A stretch of DNA of 64,000 bases, taken from an uncultured bacterium. GTDB lineage: Bacteria; Verrucomicrobiota; Kiritimatiellia; PWTM01. A model generated the notes under the pieces. The model did no database searches. It worked only from the letters and a program-made list of their open reading frames with translations, and was not told where the DNA came from. Position 1 is the stretch's first letter. Each line of letters starts with the position of its first letter. A program made the translations under genes and the position numbers. The stretch is taken from NCBI GenBank assembly GCA_937139365.1, contig CAKZPT010000041.1:1-64000 (forward strand). Reading direction: 5' to 3'. Positions 18,507-31,037 of this stretch are shown here, piece by piece.

Positions 18507-19955
18507 TCACGCTCCGCTGTCGCGGACCCGGCGCGCCAGCGTGGCGCCATTGGGGCCGACGAGTTCCACGACGAGCGGCATCTGGCCGAGCGCGTGCGTC
18601 GCGCAGGACAGGCAGGGGTCGTAGGCGCGGATGGCAACCTCGATGCGGTTGAGAAGGCCCTCGCTGATCTGGACGCCGTCCAGGTACCTGCGCGCGACGT
18701 CCTCCACGGCCCGGTTCATCGGAGTGTTGTTGTTCGTCGTCGAGACGATCAGGTTGCAGCGGACGACCTGGTCGCGGTCGTTGACGACGTAGTGGTGGAA
18801 CAGAGTGCCCCGCGGGGCCTCGATCAGGCCGACGGCCTCGTTGCGCCGCTCGCCGCGGACGACGAGGTCGGTCCCCTGCAGGTCGGCGTCGTGCAACAAC
18901 TGTTCGATCACCTCGACCGAGTGGAGCAGCTCGATCATCCGGGCCCAGTGGTACGTCATCGTCATGTTGTTGGGCCGGCCGCCGGTCAGCCGGAAAAACT
19001 CCTTCCGGGCGGCCTCGGCCTTCGGGCTGGGGATCGAGTCGCAGAGGTTCACGCGCGCCAGCGGGCCGACGCGGTACCAGCCACGCTCGGGGCCCAGCGA
19101 GCGGATGAAGGGGAACTTCATGTAGGACCACGGCTGCACGTCCTCGGCGATGTAGTCGAGGTAGTTCTGATAGTCGACGCCGTCGAAGATGGTTCCCCCC
19201 TTCGCGTCCACGGCGCGCAGCACGCCGTGGTAGAGGTCCATCTCGCCGTTCGGCCGCACGAGCGAGAGGTGGTTGGAGTCGAACGCGCCGAACGGGGCCA
19301 GCTCCTCCAGGTGCTCCATCGTGTAGTCGCGGGCGACGCGGACGGCGCCCTCGGCCCAGTCGAGCATCTGGGGAAGGTCCTTCAGGAAGGCGTCGCGCTC
19401 CTCGACGGGCAGGTTGCGGTTGACGCCGCCGGGCACCGCACCGGTCCCGTGGATTTTCTTGCCGGCCGTCGCGCGGATGATCTCCTGGCCGTACTTCCGG
19501 AGCATCACCCCCTGGACGGCCAGGTCGGGATACTTGCGGGCGACCCCGACGATGTTGCGTACCGCCGGATCGGCGTCGAAGCCGAACAGGAAGTCGGGCG
19601 AGCACAGGTGGAAGAAGTGCAGCGCGTGCGACTGGAGCATCTGCCCGTAGTGCATCAGCCGGCGGATCTTCTCCGCCGTGGGGGTCAGGTTCTCGCCGCC
19701 GACGATGCGGTCCATCGCCTTGGCCGCGGCCAGGTGGTGGCTGACGGGACAGATCCCGCAGAGGCGCTGGACGAGCACGGGCACCTCCCAGAAGGGGCGC
19801 CCCTGAATGAAGCGTTCGAAGCCGCGGAACTCGACGATGTGCAACCGGGCCTGGCGGACGCGGTTCTGCTCGTCGAGCTGGATGGTCACCTTACCGTGGC
19901 CCTCGACACGGGTCACGGGCTCGATCACGACGGTGCGGGTGGCGCTGGGGTTCAT
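18507..19955 (-). CDS. hoxH: [NiFe]-hydrogenase large subunit (HoxH-type, probable group 3d)
   Basis: EPVTRVEGHGKV, RLCGICPVSHHLAAAKAMD, C-terminal RAYDPCLSCATHALGQ. Confidence 0.94.
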   Translation of the reverse strand: MNPSATRTVVIEPVTRVEGHGKVTIQLDEQNRVRQARLHIVEFRGFERFIQGRPFWEVPVLVQRLCGICPVSHHLAAAKAMDRIVGGENLTPTAEKIRRLMHYGQMLQSHALHFFHLCSPDFLFGFDADPAVRNIVGVARKYPDLAVQGVMLRKYGQEIIRATAGKKIHGTGAVPGGVNRNLPVEERDAFLKDLPQMLDWAEGAVRVARDYTMEHLEELAPFGAFDSNHLSLVRPNGEMDLYHGVLRAVDAKGGTIFDGVDYQNYLDYIAEDVQPWSYMKFPFIRSLGPERGWYRVGPLARVNLCDSIPSPKAEAARKEFFRLTGGRPNNMTMTYHWARMIELLHSVEVIEQLLHDADLQGTDLVVRGERRNEAVGLIEAPRGTLFHHYVVNDRDQVVRCNLIVSTTNNNTPMNRAVEDVARRYLDGVQISEGLLNRIEVAIRAYDPCLSCATHALGQMPLVVELVGPNGATLARRVRDSGA

Positions 19956-19968
19956 GGCGGTCTCCGAT

Positions 19969-20517
19969 TCAGTCGTACTTCAGGACCTCGTAGGGCAGGT
20001 CCACGGGCCGGTGGTTCAACAGGGCGACGAGCGTCTGCCAGATCGCGTCCGCCGGCGGGGGACAGCCCTGAATGTGGTAGTCGATCTTCACCACCTCGTG
20101 GCACGGATAGACGCGGTCGAGCACCAGCGGCAGCGCGGGGTCGTTGGGGTAGACGCGGCGCGGGTTGTGGACGGTGGGGCCGTTGAGGTAGGCCTCGTCG
20201 AGGCACTCCTTCAGGGGGATGTTGTTGCGCATCGCGGGGATGCCGCCGCAGATGGCGCATTCCCCGACGGAGACGAGCACGTCGCAATGCTTGCGGAACT
20301 CCTGCAGGACGCGGACGTTCTCCTCGTTGCAGCAGCCGCCCTCGACGAGCCCCACCGCGCAGCGACCGGTGAACTCCTTGAGGTCGTCGATGGGGGACTT
20401 GTCGAACTCGACCAGCTCGATCAACTGCAGGATGCGCTCGTCGATGTCGAGGATGGACATGTGGCAGCCGAAGCAGCCGGCGAGGGAACAGGTCGCGACG
20501 CGGGGTTTGTCGGGCAT
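19969..20517 (-). CDS. hoxY: [NiFe]-hydrogenase small subunit (HoxY)
   Basis: RVATCSLAGCFGCHMSILDIDERI, VEGGCCNEENV, GECAICGGIPAMRN, IQGCPPPADAIW. Confidence 0.93.
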   Translation of the reverse strand: MPDKPRVATCSLAGCFGCHMSILDIDERILQLIELVEFDKSPIDDLKEFTGRCAVGLVEGGCCNEENVRVLQEFRKHCDVLVSVGECAICGGIPAMRNNIPLKECLDEAYLNGPTVHNPRRVYPNDPALPLVLDRVYPCHEVVKIDYHIQGCPPPADAIWQTLVALLNHRPVDLPYEVLKYD

Positions 20518-20528
20518 GGCGGGCCTCC

Positions 20529-21248
20529 TCAAGTGGTGGGGGTGGGACGGCGGGACTCGATGTCGGAGCCGATCGGGCGCCGGTCGTAGAGACGCCGCCC
20601 GATGGGCGTCGCATAGCCCTGCCGCTTCTTCAGCAGGCAGCCGACGGGGCAGACCTCGACGGCGCGGTCTTCGGCGGCCGCGTTCGTCCCCGCCAGCTCC
20701 GTCTCGGCGTTGATCCACAGTTTCTTCCGCGCGCCCCGGCCGACGAACTGGAAGACGCCCTTACGGTCGAGGTCGCGCGAGGCGCGAACGCAGCGGGCGC
20801 ATAGGATACAGCGGTTACGGTCGATCAGGACGTCCGGATGGGAGGCGTCCACGTCGCGATCTGGGAACAGGTAGGGGAACCGGGGAGCGGTGATGCCAAA
20901 CCGGTACGCGAGGGCCTGCAGTTCGCAGTTGCCGCTCTTCTCGCAGAACATGCAGTAGTGGTTGCCCTCGACGAAGAGCATCTCGATCAGCCGGCGGCGG
21001 TGCTCGAGCAATTCGGGAGTGTTGTTTTCCACCACCATGCCCTTGGCGGCCGGCATGGTGCAGGCGGCCTGCGGGCGGCCGTTGACCTTGACGGTGCAGA
21101 CGCGGCAAGCGCCGAAGGGCACCAAATCCTTGTGGGCGCACAGGCGGGGGATGTAGATGCCGGCGTCGTCGGCGGCCTGCAGGATGGTCTGGCCGGGACG
21201 GGCCTCGATGGCGACGCCGTCGATCGTGAAAGACAACGTCTCGCTCAT
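20529..21248 (-). CDS. hoxU: Diaphorase/hydrogenase Fe-S subunit HoxU (NuoG-N-like)
   Basis: GACRVCTVKVNGRPQAAC, HYCMFCEKSGNCELQALAY, RCILCARCVRASRD. Confidence 0.92.
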   Translation of the reverse strand: MSETLSFTIDGVAIEARPGQTILQAADDAGIYIPRLCAHKDLVPFGACRVCTVKVNGRPQAACTMPAAKGMVVENNTPELLEHRRRLIEMLFVEGNHYCMFCEKSGNCELQALAYRFGITAPRFPYLFPDRDVDASHPDVLIDRNRCILCARCVRASRDLDRKGVFQFVGRGARKKLWINAETELAGTNAAAEDRAVEVCPVGCLLKKRQGYATPIGRRLYDRRPIGSDIESRRPTPTT

Positions 21249-21269
21249 GTCGCGGTTCCTTTCATCGGG

Positions 21270-23083
21270 TCAGGGCGCGTAGATCACCGACGGACGGCCG
21301 ACCAACCGTTCGGTGTCCGCCAGCGCGCGGCGGACGTCGAACGTCGGCAGGAATTCGCCCGCCGGCGGGCGGATACGGCCCTCCAATGCGGTCGGGAAGT
21401 TGCGGATCAGGGACAGCACCGGATTGGGCGAGGTCTGACCGAGGCCGCAGCGGCTGGTGAACTTCACGCACTCCGCCAGCCCGGTCAGGTAGGCCACGTC
21501 CGACGGCGCGCCGCGGCCGGCCAGGATCTCCGCGATCTTGCGCAGCATCAGCACGTTGCCCACGCGGCACGGCGTGCAGTAGCCGCAGCTTTCGTCTACG
21601 AAGAACTCCAGGTACCTGGCGACAACGTGGACGAGGTCGCGGCTGGTGTTGAAGACGACGATCGAGCCGCCGGTGGCCAGGTCGTCGTACTCCAGCCGGC
21701 GATGGAAGCTCTCCGGTCCTACCATCTGGCCCGACGGCCCCCCTACCTGCACGGCCTGGACGTCCTCCGCGCCGACGTCGCGCAGCAGGTCCGCCAGCGG
21801 GACGCCGAAGGGGTACTCGTACACACCCGGCGCCGCGCAGTCGCCGCTGACGCTGAAGAGCTTGGTGCCCGGACTGCCCTTGGAGCCGATCTCGGCGAAC
21901 CACCCGGGGCCGCGGTCGAGGATGCGGGCGACGCAGCAAAACGTCTCGACGTTGTTCACGCTGGTCGGGCAGCCGAGGTACCCCTTCTGCGCGGGGAACG
22001 GCGGGCGGTTCTTCGGATCGCCCCGCAGCCCCTCGCACGAGCTGATCAGCGACGTCTCCTCACCGCACACGTAGGCCCCCGCGCCCAGCTGGATGCGGAT
22101 GTCGAACTCGACACCGCGCTTGCCGCAGATGTCGCGACCCAGCAATCCCGCGTCGCGCCGGACCTGCAGAACGTGCTCTAGCAGAGGCCGCAGGTAGGCA
22201 TATTCGCCGCGCAGGTAGAGGATCCCCTCCCTCGCTCCGATCGCATACCCGGCGATCGCCATACCTTCGAACAACAGGTCCGCGTACTCCGTCAGGATAA
22301 CGCGATCCTTGAACGTCCCCGGCTCGCCCTCGTCCGCGTTGCAGATGACGAATTTGCGGTCGCCCTCAGCCTGCCGCGTGAACTCCCACTTCATGCCGGT
22401 CGGGAAGCCAGCGCCGCCGCGGCCGCGCAGACGGGCGGTCTTGATGTCCCGGATGACCTCCACCGGGCTCATTGCCAACGCCTTGCGCAGAGCGGCCCCC
22501 GGCGGGAGGTCCGCCAGGACCACCGGGCCCTTGCGCCGGACGTTGTTGTGAACCATCGAGCGGACCAGCGGATGCGCGTTGTGGCCGTCGCCCAGCCGGT
22601 GCACCAACTTGCGGGGATCGCCGCTGCGTCGCAGCTCCGCGACGATCTCGCGGGCCTTGTCCGTTGAAAGGTACGTCACCACGACGTCGTTGATCAGGGC
22701 CGCGGGCGCCTGGTCGGACATCCCGATGCACGGCGTCCACTCCAACGTGATCGCCCCGTCCGGAGTCGTCTCGCCCATTCGGATGCCCAGCTCGGCCTCG
22801 AACGCCCGCGCGACGGGCTCCATTCCCGCCATCTCGTCCACCGGATCGCTGCACAACCGGATCACGATCCGCCCTTTGGGCTGGGCCGTCAGAAAGCTGT
22901 AGAACGAAACCGTGCTTTGCACCTCGACGCGCGTCGTGTTCACCGCGGAGGCAATCACGTCCAGCGCCTCGCCCGACACGCACCCGAATCGTGCCTGCAC
23001 CGCCTGAACGATGTCCATCATCCGGGTCCGGTCGTTCTTGAACGCCGAACAGATCTGCCGAACCGTCTGTTCGAACTCGCTCA
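21270..23083 (-). CDS. hoxF: NuoE-NuoF (HoxE-HoxF) fusion diaphorase subunit
   Basis: N-terminal NuoE-like VQARFGCVSGEALDVIASAVNTTRVEVQSTVSFYSFL; NuoF-like LRGRGGAGFPTGMKWEF, CNADEGEPGTFKDR, YLRGEYAYL, ESCGYCTPCRVGN. Start approximate. Confidence 0.9.
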
Positions 23084-23485
23084 TGTCTGGGCCCTCATCC
23101 TGTGAGCCATCCGCCATCGGGCTTGTGCCCATCACACAAGTAACCTACGAAATGGCCGCCATACCGTCAAGCCTCATCCTATCGTCAGTTCGTATCTACA
23201 GAACTGGTTTGAAACTTATTTGACGTCGAATCATGAACAAAAAAATGACCCGGATTGCCCAAATATGTGAGTAGCGGAACATGATCTGCCATGCCTGAGT
23301 GCATATCCTGAACTTTGAGGATTTTGCATGTCAGGCGACCGGACAGGAGGTCGGAAGCGGCCCGGCTCCGCATGCGCTCGCACAATCTGTTCGGGGCCCG
23401 ACAACGGGCGGAACGTCTGCGCCCGCCCGACGCGGCGGGGTCACTGGGGAACGCGCGAGGCTGATTCGTTCCTGTCTTGGGGTCA

Positions 23486-23561
23486 TGGAGCCAGCTGTCG
23501 GAGTCGAACCGACGACCTGCTGATTACAAATCAGCTGCTCTGCCAACTGAGCTAAGCTGGC
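23486..23561 (-). tRNA. tRNA-Thr (anticodon TGT), CCA encoded
   Basis: Minus strand GCCAGCTTAGCTCAGTTGGCAGAGCAGCTGATTTGTAATCAGCAGGTCGTCGGTTCGACTCCGACAGCTGGCTCCA; anticodon loop TTTGTAA flanked by GCTGA/TCAGC; T-loop GGTTCGACTCC. Confidence 0.95.
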
Positions 23562-23657
23562 GTCGCCCCGCGATTTTCCGCGTCAGGGCGCCAAATGCAA
23601 GCGCTTGCCATCCCCTGTCCATTCGGCCAGACTGAAACCGGCCAGGAAGCCTAAGGA

Positions 23658-24635
23658 ATGGCTGAAGACATTTACATCCGTCGGCCGGGAGAGCGGCGGT
23701 CCCGACGCGGCCCGTTGGTGCTGGCGGCGAGTGTGCTGCTGTTGGCTGCGGGGGCAGGTTGGCTGTGGAAACTGAAGCGGCAGGAGGAGGCGGCGGAGCC
23801 GGCGGTTGAACCGCCGCCCGCGGCGGCGGAGCCGCTGGTCGCTCCACCTGCTGCTCCGGCCACCGTACCGCAGCCGGCGTCGCCGGAGGCATCGGCCGTT
23901 CCACCGGCCGGCAAGCCGGGAGAGGCCGCCGAGCTAGCCGATGGACCGTGGGCCGAGGCGCAAGCGGCCGCGGCCGCCGGCCAGTGGGGCGTCGCCCGGA
24001 CCCGGGCATTCGCCGCTCTCGAATCCGCGCGCGACCCGTCCCTCCGCCGCCGCATCGAGGACCTTCTTGGCCGCGTGCACATCGCGCTGGCATTTTCCCC
24101 CGCACCGATGGAAGAAAAGATCGACTACACGATCCGCCCCGGCGACACGCTGGCCGGCATCGCCAAGGCCCACGGGTGCACCGTGCAATTGCTGGCGCGC
24201 GGCAATGGAATCAAGGGGGACGTGATCCGGCCGGGCGACCGCCTTCGTATCCTGACCGGGAGGTTTGCGGTCGCGGTGGATAAGTCCGACAACGAGTTGG
24301 TAGTGACCCTGAACGACCGATTCTTCAAGCGCTACCGTGTCGGCACCGGCAAGTACGAGCGCACCCCCGTCGGGCAGTTCCGCATCACCGAGCGCATCCC
24401 GCAGCCGACGTGGTGGCACCCGGACGGGCGCGTCATCCCCTACGGCGACAAGGAGAACGTGCTGGGCACCCACTGGTTGTCGCTCGATGTGCCGGGCTAC
24501 GGCATCCACGGCACGTGGGAGCCCCAGACCATCGGCCGGCAGGAAAGCGCCGGCTGCATCCGCCTCCTCAACGAGGACATCGAGGAGCTGTTTGTACTGT
24601 TGCCGTCGGGCACGCCTGTGACGGTCGCCGACTAG
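23658..24635 (+). CDS. LysM + L,D-transpeptidase (YkuD) protein
   Basis: IDYTIRPGDTLAGIAKAHGCTVQLLARGNGI (LysM); YGIHGTWEPQTIGRQESAGCIRLLNEDIEEL (HGT..SxGCIR). Confidence 0.92.
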   Translation: MAEDIYIRRPGERRSRRGPLVLAASVLLLAAGAGWLWKLKRQEEAAEPAVEPPPAAAEPLVAPPAAPATVPQPASPEASAVPPAGKPGEAAELADGPWAEAQAAAAAGQWGVARTRAFAALESARDPSLRRRIEDLLGRVHIALAFSPAPMEEKIDYTIRPGDTLAGIAKAHGCTVQLLARGNGIKGDVIRPGDRLRILTGRFAVAVDKSDNELVVTLNDRFFKRYRVGTGKYERTPVGQFRITERIPQPTWWHPDGRVIPYGDKENVLGTHWLSLDVPGYGIHGTWEPQTIGRQESAGCIRLLNEDIEELFVLLPSGTPVTVAD

Positions 24636-24644
24636 CCCCAACCT

Positions 24645-25685
24645 TTGGAGGACAACGTGCCGCCCCCATCCCTCCCCTTCGAGCAGCCAATCCTCGAACT
24701 CGAACAAAAACTCCGCGAGCTGCGGCAGTTCAGCGAGGAACAAGACATCGACGTCTCCGGCGAAGTCCAGCGCATCGAGGAAAAAATCCGCGAGCTGCGC
24801 CGCAAGATCTACGCCGAGCTGACGCCGTGGCAGAAGGTGCAGGTGGCGCGGCACCCCCAACGGCCTTACGCGCGCGACTACATCGCTTTGGCGATGACGG
24901 ATTTTGTCGAGCTACACGGAGACCGTCGGCACGCGGACGACGCCGCGATCGTGGGGGGGTTCGCGACGCTGCGCGGGCGGCGGATCATGGTGATCGGCAC
25001 GCAGAAAGGCCGCGACACCAAAAGCAACGTCCAGTGCCACTTCGGCTGTGCGTATCCCGAGGGCTACCGCAAGGCCCTGCGGCTGATGCAGCTGGCCGCG
25101 AAGTTCGGCCGTCCGATCCTCACCCTGATCGATACCCCCGGCGCCTACCCCGGCATCGAATCGGAGGAGCGCCACATCGCCGAGGCGATCGCGGTCAATC
25201 TGCGCGAGATGTTCGCCCTGCCGGTGCCGATCGTCGTGTGCGTGATCGGCGAGGGGGGCAGCGGCGGCGCGCTCGGCATCGGCGTCGGCGACCGGGTCCT
25301 CATCCTCGAGCACGCCTACTACTCGGTGATCTCGCCCGAGGGGTGCGCCGCGATTCTCTGGAAGGACCGGGTCTACGCCGACCGCGCCGCGGAAGTCCTG
25401 AAGCTGACGGCCCGGGACCTGCTGGGCCTGGGCATCGTCGACGAGGTCGTCCCCGAGCCCGATGGCGGGGCCCACGCCGATCCCCCCCGGGCGGCCGCCA
25501 CGCTGGCCGACGCGGTGGTCCGCGCCCTGGACGAGCTGGGTGGCATCCCGTCGGAGCGCCGGCTCGAAGAGCGCTATCGAAAATTCCGCCGGCATGGCGT
25601 ATGGACAGAGGCCGACCCGCCGCCGCCCGCACAGGAGCCGGGGGGCGGACCAGCGGCAGAGCCGTTCGTTCCGGCCAAAGGCTGA
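24645..25685 (+). CDS. accA: Acetyl-CoA carboxylase carboxyltransferase subunit alpha
   Basis: QKGRDTKSNVQCHFGCAYPEGYRKALRLMQLAAKFGRPILTLIDTPGAYPGIESEER, GEGGSGGALGIGVGDRVLILEHAYYSVISPEGCAAILWKD. Confidence 0.95.
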   Translation: MEDNVPPPSLPFEQPILELEQKLRELRQFSEEQDIDVSGEVQRIEEKIRELRRKIYAELTPWQKVQVARHPQRPYARDYIALAMTDFVELHGDRRHADDAAIVGGFATLRGRRIMVIGTQKGRDTKSNVQCHFGCAYPEGYRKALRLMQLAAKFGRPILTLIDTPGAYPGIESEERHIAEAIAVNLREMFALPVPIVVCVIGEGGSGGALGIGVGDRVLILEHAYYSVISPEGCAAILWKDRVYADRAAEVLKLTARDLLGLGIVDEVVPEPDGGAHADPPRAAATLADAVVRALDELGGIPSERRLEERYRKFRRHGVWTEADPPPPAQEPGGGPAAEPFVPAKG

Positions 25686-25712
25686 CACCCGCCGCACCGG
25701 GTGGAAGTTGGC

Positions 25713-26432
25713 TCACTCGAGGATAGACATCGCCTCCGCCGCGGCCTGGCAGCGTCGCACCTGCTGCTCGTACTCCTGGACCCTGGAGGGCGGCAAGTTC
25801 GCCGCGCGCGCCAGGCGCAATGCTTCCTCGGCGGTCCGCCGGGCTCGCTGGTACTCCCCGCTGACGTAGTACGCCTCGGCCAGCGTGCTCCAGACGTGGA
25901 AATCCGCCGGGGCGATCATCAGCGCCTCGTGAGCCAGTCGGATAGCCTGCTGGCCGTCGCGAAAACGGATGTCCCTCGCCGTGGCGAAAAGCCACGCGAG
26001 ATTGTTGAGCGGGATGTAATCCTGGCGGTCCAGCATGACCGCCCGCATCAGGACATTGGTCGCCTCGGCGTACCGTTCCAGGGCGATGTAGGAGGTGCCC
26101 AGTCCCAACATCGCCCGCCGGTTTTCGGGATCCATTTCGAGGGCGCCCAGGAACAATTGCACCGCGCGCTCATGGTTGCCCAGACGCGCATGGAAGAACC
26201 CCTCCTCCAGCGTCGGCTGGGCGGCGGCGGCCCGCGGGGACACCGCGGATGCGGCTCGGGGCGCCGCGCCCGTCGACACCGCCGGCCCGGCCTGGGCCAC
26301 CGCCGCACCGCCGGCGGCCGGAGGAGGGAGGGCGGAGGCCGGGGTATCGTCCGCCCAAAGCCGCCCGGCGGCGAACGTTACGATCGCCGCGGCCGCCGCG
26401 GTCCGCACACTGCTCCCACACGCCTTCTTCAT
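25713..26432 (-). CDS. Exported tetratricopeptide-repeat protein
   Basis: Signal-like N-terminus; TPR consensus EEGFFHARLGNHERAVQLFLGALEMDPENRRAMLGLGTSYIALERYAEA. Confidence 0.82.
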   Translation of the reverse strand: MKKACGSSVRTAAAAAIVTFAAGRLWADDTPASALPPPAAGGAAVAQAGPAVSTGAAPRAASAVSPRAAAAQPTLEEGFFHARLGNHERAVQLFLGALEMDPENRRAMLGLGTSYIALERYAEATNVLMRAVMLDRQDYIPLNNLAWLFATARDIRFRDGQQAIRLAHEALMIAPADFHVWSTLAEAYYVSGEYQRARRTAEEALRLARAANLPPSRVQEYEQQVRRCQAAAEAMSILE

Positions 26433-27382
26433 TTCGCGAGTCTGACCCTCACCGAGGGCGGTTCCACCAGCACCGCGCGCGCGCCCGATGGCGGCGCAAC
26501 GCGGACCCGGAGCTCATAGGTTTGGTCCCGTTCGACGCCGGCGGCGTCCACAAATGCCGTCAGGGACTCCGGTACAAGCCCGCTCAGCAAGGCCGCCCGG
26601 CCCTGGAGTTGGACGCGAACGGTCGCGGGCTCGACGAGAACATGGCACACCCGGCCGGGATGGACAAGCACCATCACCGGCACCTCCGCGAATTCGCGCG
26701 TGGCGGCGTGCTCCACGATCTCCACCCCCACGCTCACCCGGTCCGGGTCCAGCCGGGCGGCGGGCAGCGCCAGCAGCGGCGCGAGGCCGGCGCGGACGCG
26801 GAAGGACTGCACCCGTCCCTGGAGGTCGATCGGCTGCGTGTGCACCCTTTCGATCTCCTCGAGCCGCGACAGCGGCCCCCGCAGGGTCACCGTCGCCGGC
26901 GTGCAGGTCACCGCGCTGATCTCGTAGCCCTCCGGTGGCGCGTCTTGAAACTCCGCGCGCACGGGCACCTGCCGCTCGCCTTCGTCGTCGATGCCGAACT
27001 CGACGCGGGACGGTTCGAAGCGCACCGCCCGCGCCCCGCCGGTCCAGCCGCGCACATGGACGGGCTTGAGATCCACCGCCTGCCGGCTGTCCCTGCCGGC
27101 CGCGGGCACGTGGATGACTTCGATGCGCAGACGGTCGCGATCCAGCTGAATGAGGTCCGACCGGGCACCGCGGAACCAGACGTCCACCGTTTCGGCCGAC
27201 TGATCGAGCACCGTTTTGCCGGTCCCCGCCTCGATGCGCACCGGCACATCTTGGACGACCTGCTCGAAGCTGATCGCCTCGCGGATCGCGTACCAGACCG
27301 CCGTGGCCAGCGCGACCGAGAGCAAGGCGATCCAGCGGTTGGCGGCCCCGTAGTTCCGAGCGTCATGGATCGGGTCATCCAC
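26429..27382 (-). CDS. cdaR: YbbR/CdaR-type regulator of diadenylate cyclase
   Basis: Adjacent to cdaA; N-terminal TM (WIALLSVALATAVWYAIRE) and YbbR-like repeats (VPVRIEAGTGKTVL, VPVRAEFQDAPPEGYEIS..CTPATVTLRGP). Confidence 0.75.
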   Translation of the reverse strand: MDDPIHDARNYGAANRWIALLSVALATAVWYAIREAISFEQVVQDVPVRIEAGTGKTVLDQSAETVDVWFRGARSDLIQLDRDRLRIEVIHVPAAGRDSRQAVDLKPVHVRGWTGGARAVRFEPSRVEFGIDDEGERQVPVRAEFQDAPPEGYEISAVTCTPATVTLRGPLSRLEEIERVHTQPIDLQGRVQSFRVRAGLAPLLALPAARLDPDRVSVGVEIVEHAATREFAEVPVMVLVHPGRVCHVLVEPATVRVQLQGRAALLSGLVPESLTAFVDAAGVERDQTYELRVRVAPPSGARAVLVEPPSVRVRLAK

Positions 27383-28232
27383 GGTCGCTGTCCTCCGCCT
27401 CGACGTCCTCGGAAACTGCCGAGGCAGCGTTCATCACCCCTCGCCACCGGCGCAGGCCGGCCCGCTGGCGGGCGCGATGCAGTACCGCGCCCAGTGTCCG
27501 GCGAAGCCGCTCCTCGTCCAAGCCGCGGCTAAGGCGGCCGTTCAACGCCACCGAGATCGCCCCCGTCTCCTCCGAGACGACGACGACCACCGCGTCGGTC
27601 TCCTCCGTCAGGCCGAGCGCCGCGCGATGGCGGGTCCCGAGCGTCCGCGCCGCCTCGTCCTGCTGGGACAGCGGAAACACACAGCCCGCGGCGACGATGC
27701 GGTTGCCGCGGATGATCACGCCGCCGTCGTGGAGGGGGGTGTGAGGGAAAAAGAGCGTGGCCAACAGTTCCTGGGTCACGACCGCGTCGATGGGCTTCCC
27801 CGTCTCTTGGACCGGCCGGGTGCCGATCTGGCGCTCGATGGCGATCAGGGCGCCGATCTTTCGCTCGGAAAGCAGCACCGCGGCCTCGACGATGGCGTCC
27901 ACGAGGCTCCGTTCCCGCGCAGTCATCCCGAACATGTGAGGCTTGCCGACCTCCGCGAGGGCCCGGCGGATTTCGGGCTGGAAGATCACCACCAGCGCGA
28001 CGGCCAGGTAGACCGAGAAGCGCTGCAGCAGCCAATAGAGCGCATCCATTCGGAAAAGCCGGGTCAGGACCGTCAGGAGCACGAGAACCACGATCAGTCC
28101 GGTCAGCACTTGCGCGCCGCGGGTACCGCGGAAGAATTGGATGGTGAAGTAAAAAAGCACGGACAGGACGGCAATCTCCAGCAGGCCGGCGAAGCCCGGC
28201 CAGGGAAACCGCTCAATCCATGCCCACGCCAT
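27375..28232 (-). CDS. cdaA: Diadenylate cyclase
   Basis: DALYWLLQRFSVYLAVALVVIFQPEIRRALAEVG, LHDGGVIIRGNRIVAAGCVFPLS, GTRHRAALGLTEETDAVVVVVSEETGAISVA. Confidence 0.95.
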   Translation of the reverse strand: MAWAWIERFPWPGFAGLLEIAVLSVLFYFTIQFFRGTRGAQVLTGLIVVLVLLTVLTRLFRMDALYWLLQRFSVYLAVALVVIFQPEIRRALAEVGKPHMFGMTARERSLVDAIVEAAVLLSERKIGALIAIERQIGTRPVQETGKPIDAVVTQELLATLFFPHTPLHDGGVIIRGNRIVAAGCVFPLSQQDEAARTLGTRHRAALGLTEETDAVVVVVSEETGAISVALNGRLSRGLDEERLRRTLGAVLHRARQRAGLRRWRGVMNAASAVSEDVEAEDSDRG

Positions 28233-29084
28233 GCCGGAGACCCTCGGCGGCCATCCTATCCGCGACGCTCATCGCGTCGCAACTGTCGCGGACATCGTGG
28301 ACCCGGACGATGTCCGCTCCGTTCAGCACCGCCCACACCGCCAGCGCCAGGCTGCCGGCCCGGCGTTCGTGGACCGGCCGGCCCGTCAGGTGCCCGACCA
28401 CGCTTTTGCGCGACACGCCGACGAGCACCGGCCGCCCCAGGGCGGCCAGCCGCGGCAGCGCCGCCAGCAACGCGAGGTTGTGCTCGGGCGTCTTGCCAAA
28501 ACCGATCCCGGGATCGAGCACCACCTGCTCCCGCCCGATGCCCGCCGCGGCGGCCGCCTCCAACCGTTCGCGCAGGAAGTCCGCCACCTCCGCCACGACG
28601 TCGCTGTAGGCCGGGGCCCGCTGCATCGTCGCCGGCTCCCCCTGCATGTGCATCAGCACGGCGCCAGCCCCGAACTCTCGGATCACCTCCGCCATCGCGG
28701 GATCGCGCAACGCCGAGACGTCGTTGACGATGTCCGCCCCGGCCTCGAGCGCCGCCCGGGCGACCGCCGCGCGCCGGGTGTCGACGGAGATCGGCACCGA
28801 AACGCGCCGGCGCAGTTCACGGACCACCGTTTCCACCCGCGCCTGCTCGGCCTCGGGCGGCACCGGGTCGGCGCCGGGCCGGGTTGACTCGCCCCCGACA
28901 TCGATGACGTCGGCCCCCTCCCCGGCCATCTCCACGCCCCGGGCGACCGCCCGCTCCGGATCCAGGTACAGGCCGCCGTCCGAGAAGGAGTCCGGGGTGA
29001 CGTTGAGAATGCCCATCACGAGGGTACGCCGGCCGCAGAGGAGCGTCCGGGCCCGGCAACGCCAGAGGCGTTCGACGCGGGCGT

Positions 29085-29088
<4 letters not shown>
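28213..29088 (-). CDS. folP: Dihydropteroate synthase
   Basis: MGILNVTPDSFSDGG, DVGGESTRPGADPV, DIVNDVSALRDPAM, DPGIGFGKTPEHN, LVGVSRKSVVG. GTGA overlap with the ftsH stop. Confidence 0.95.

Positions 29089-31037
<1,949 letters not shown>

Noticed and set aside
18594-20186. 530-aa plus-strand ORF opposite hoxH/hoxY
   Set aside because: Antisense to strongly supported hydrogenase genes; no domain signal.
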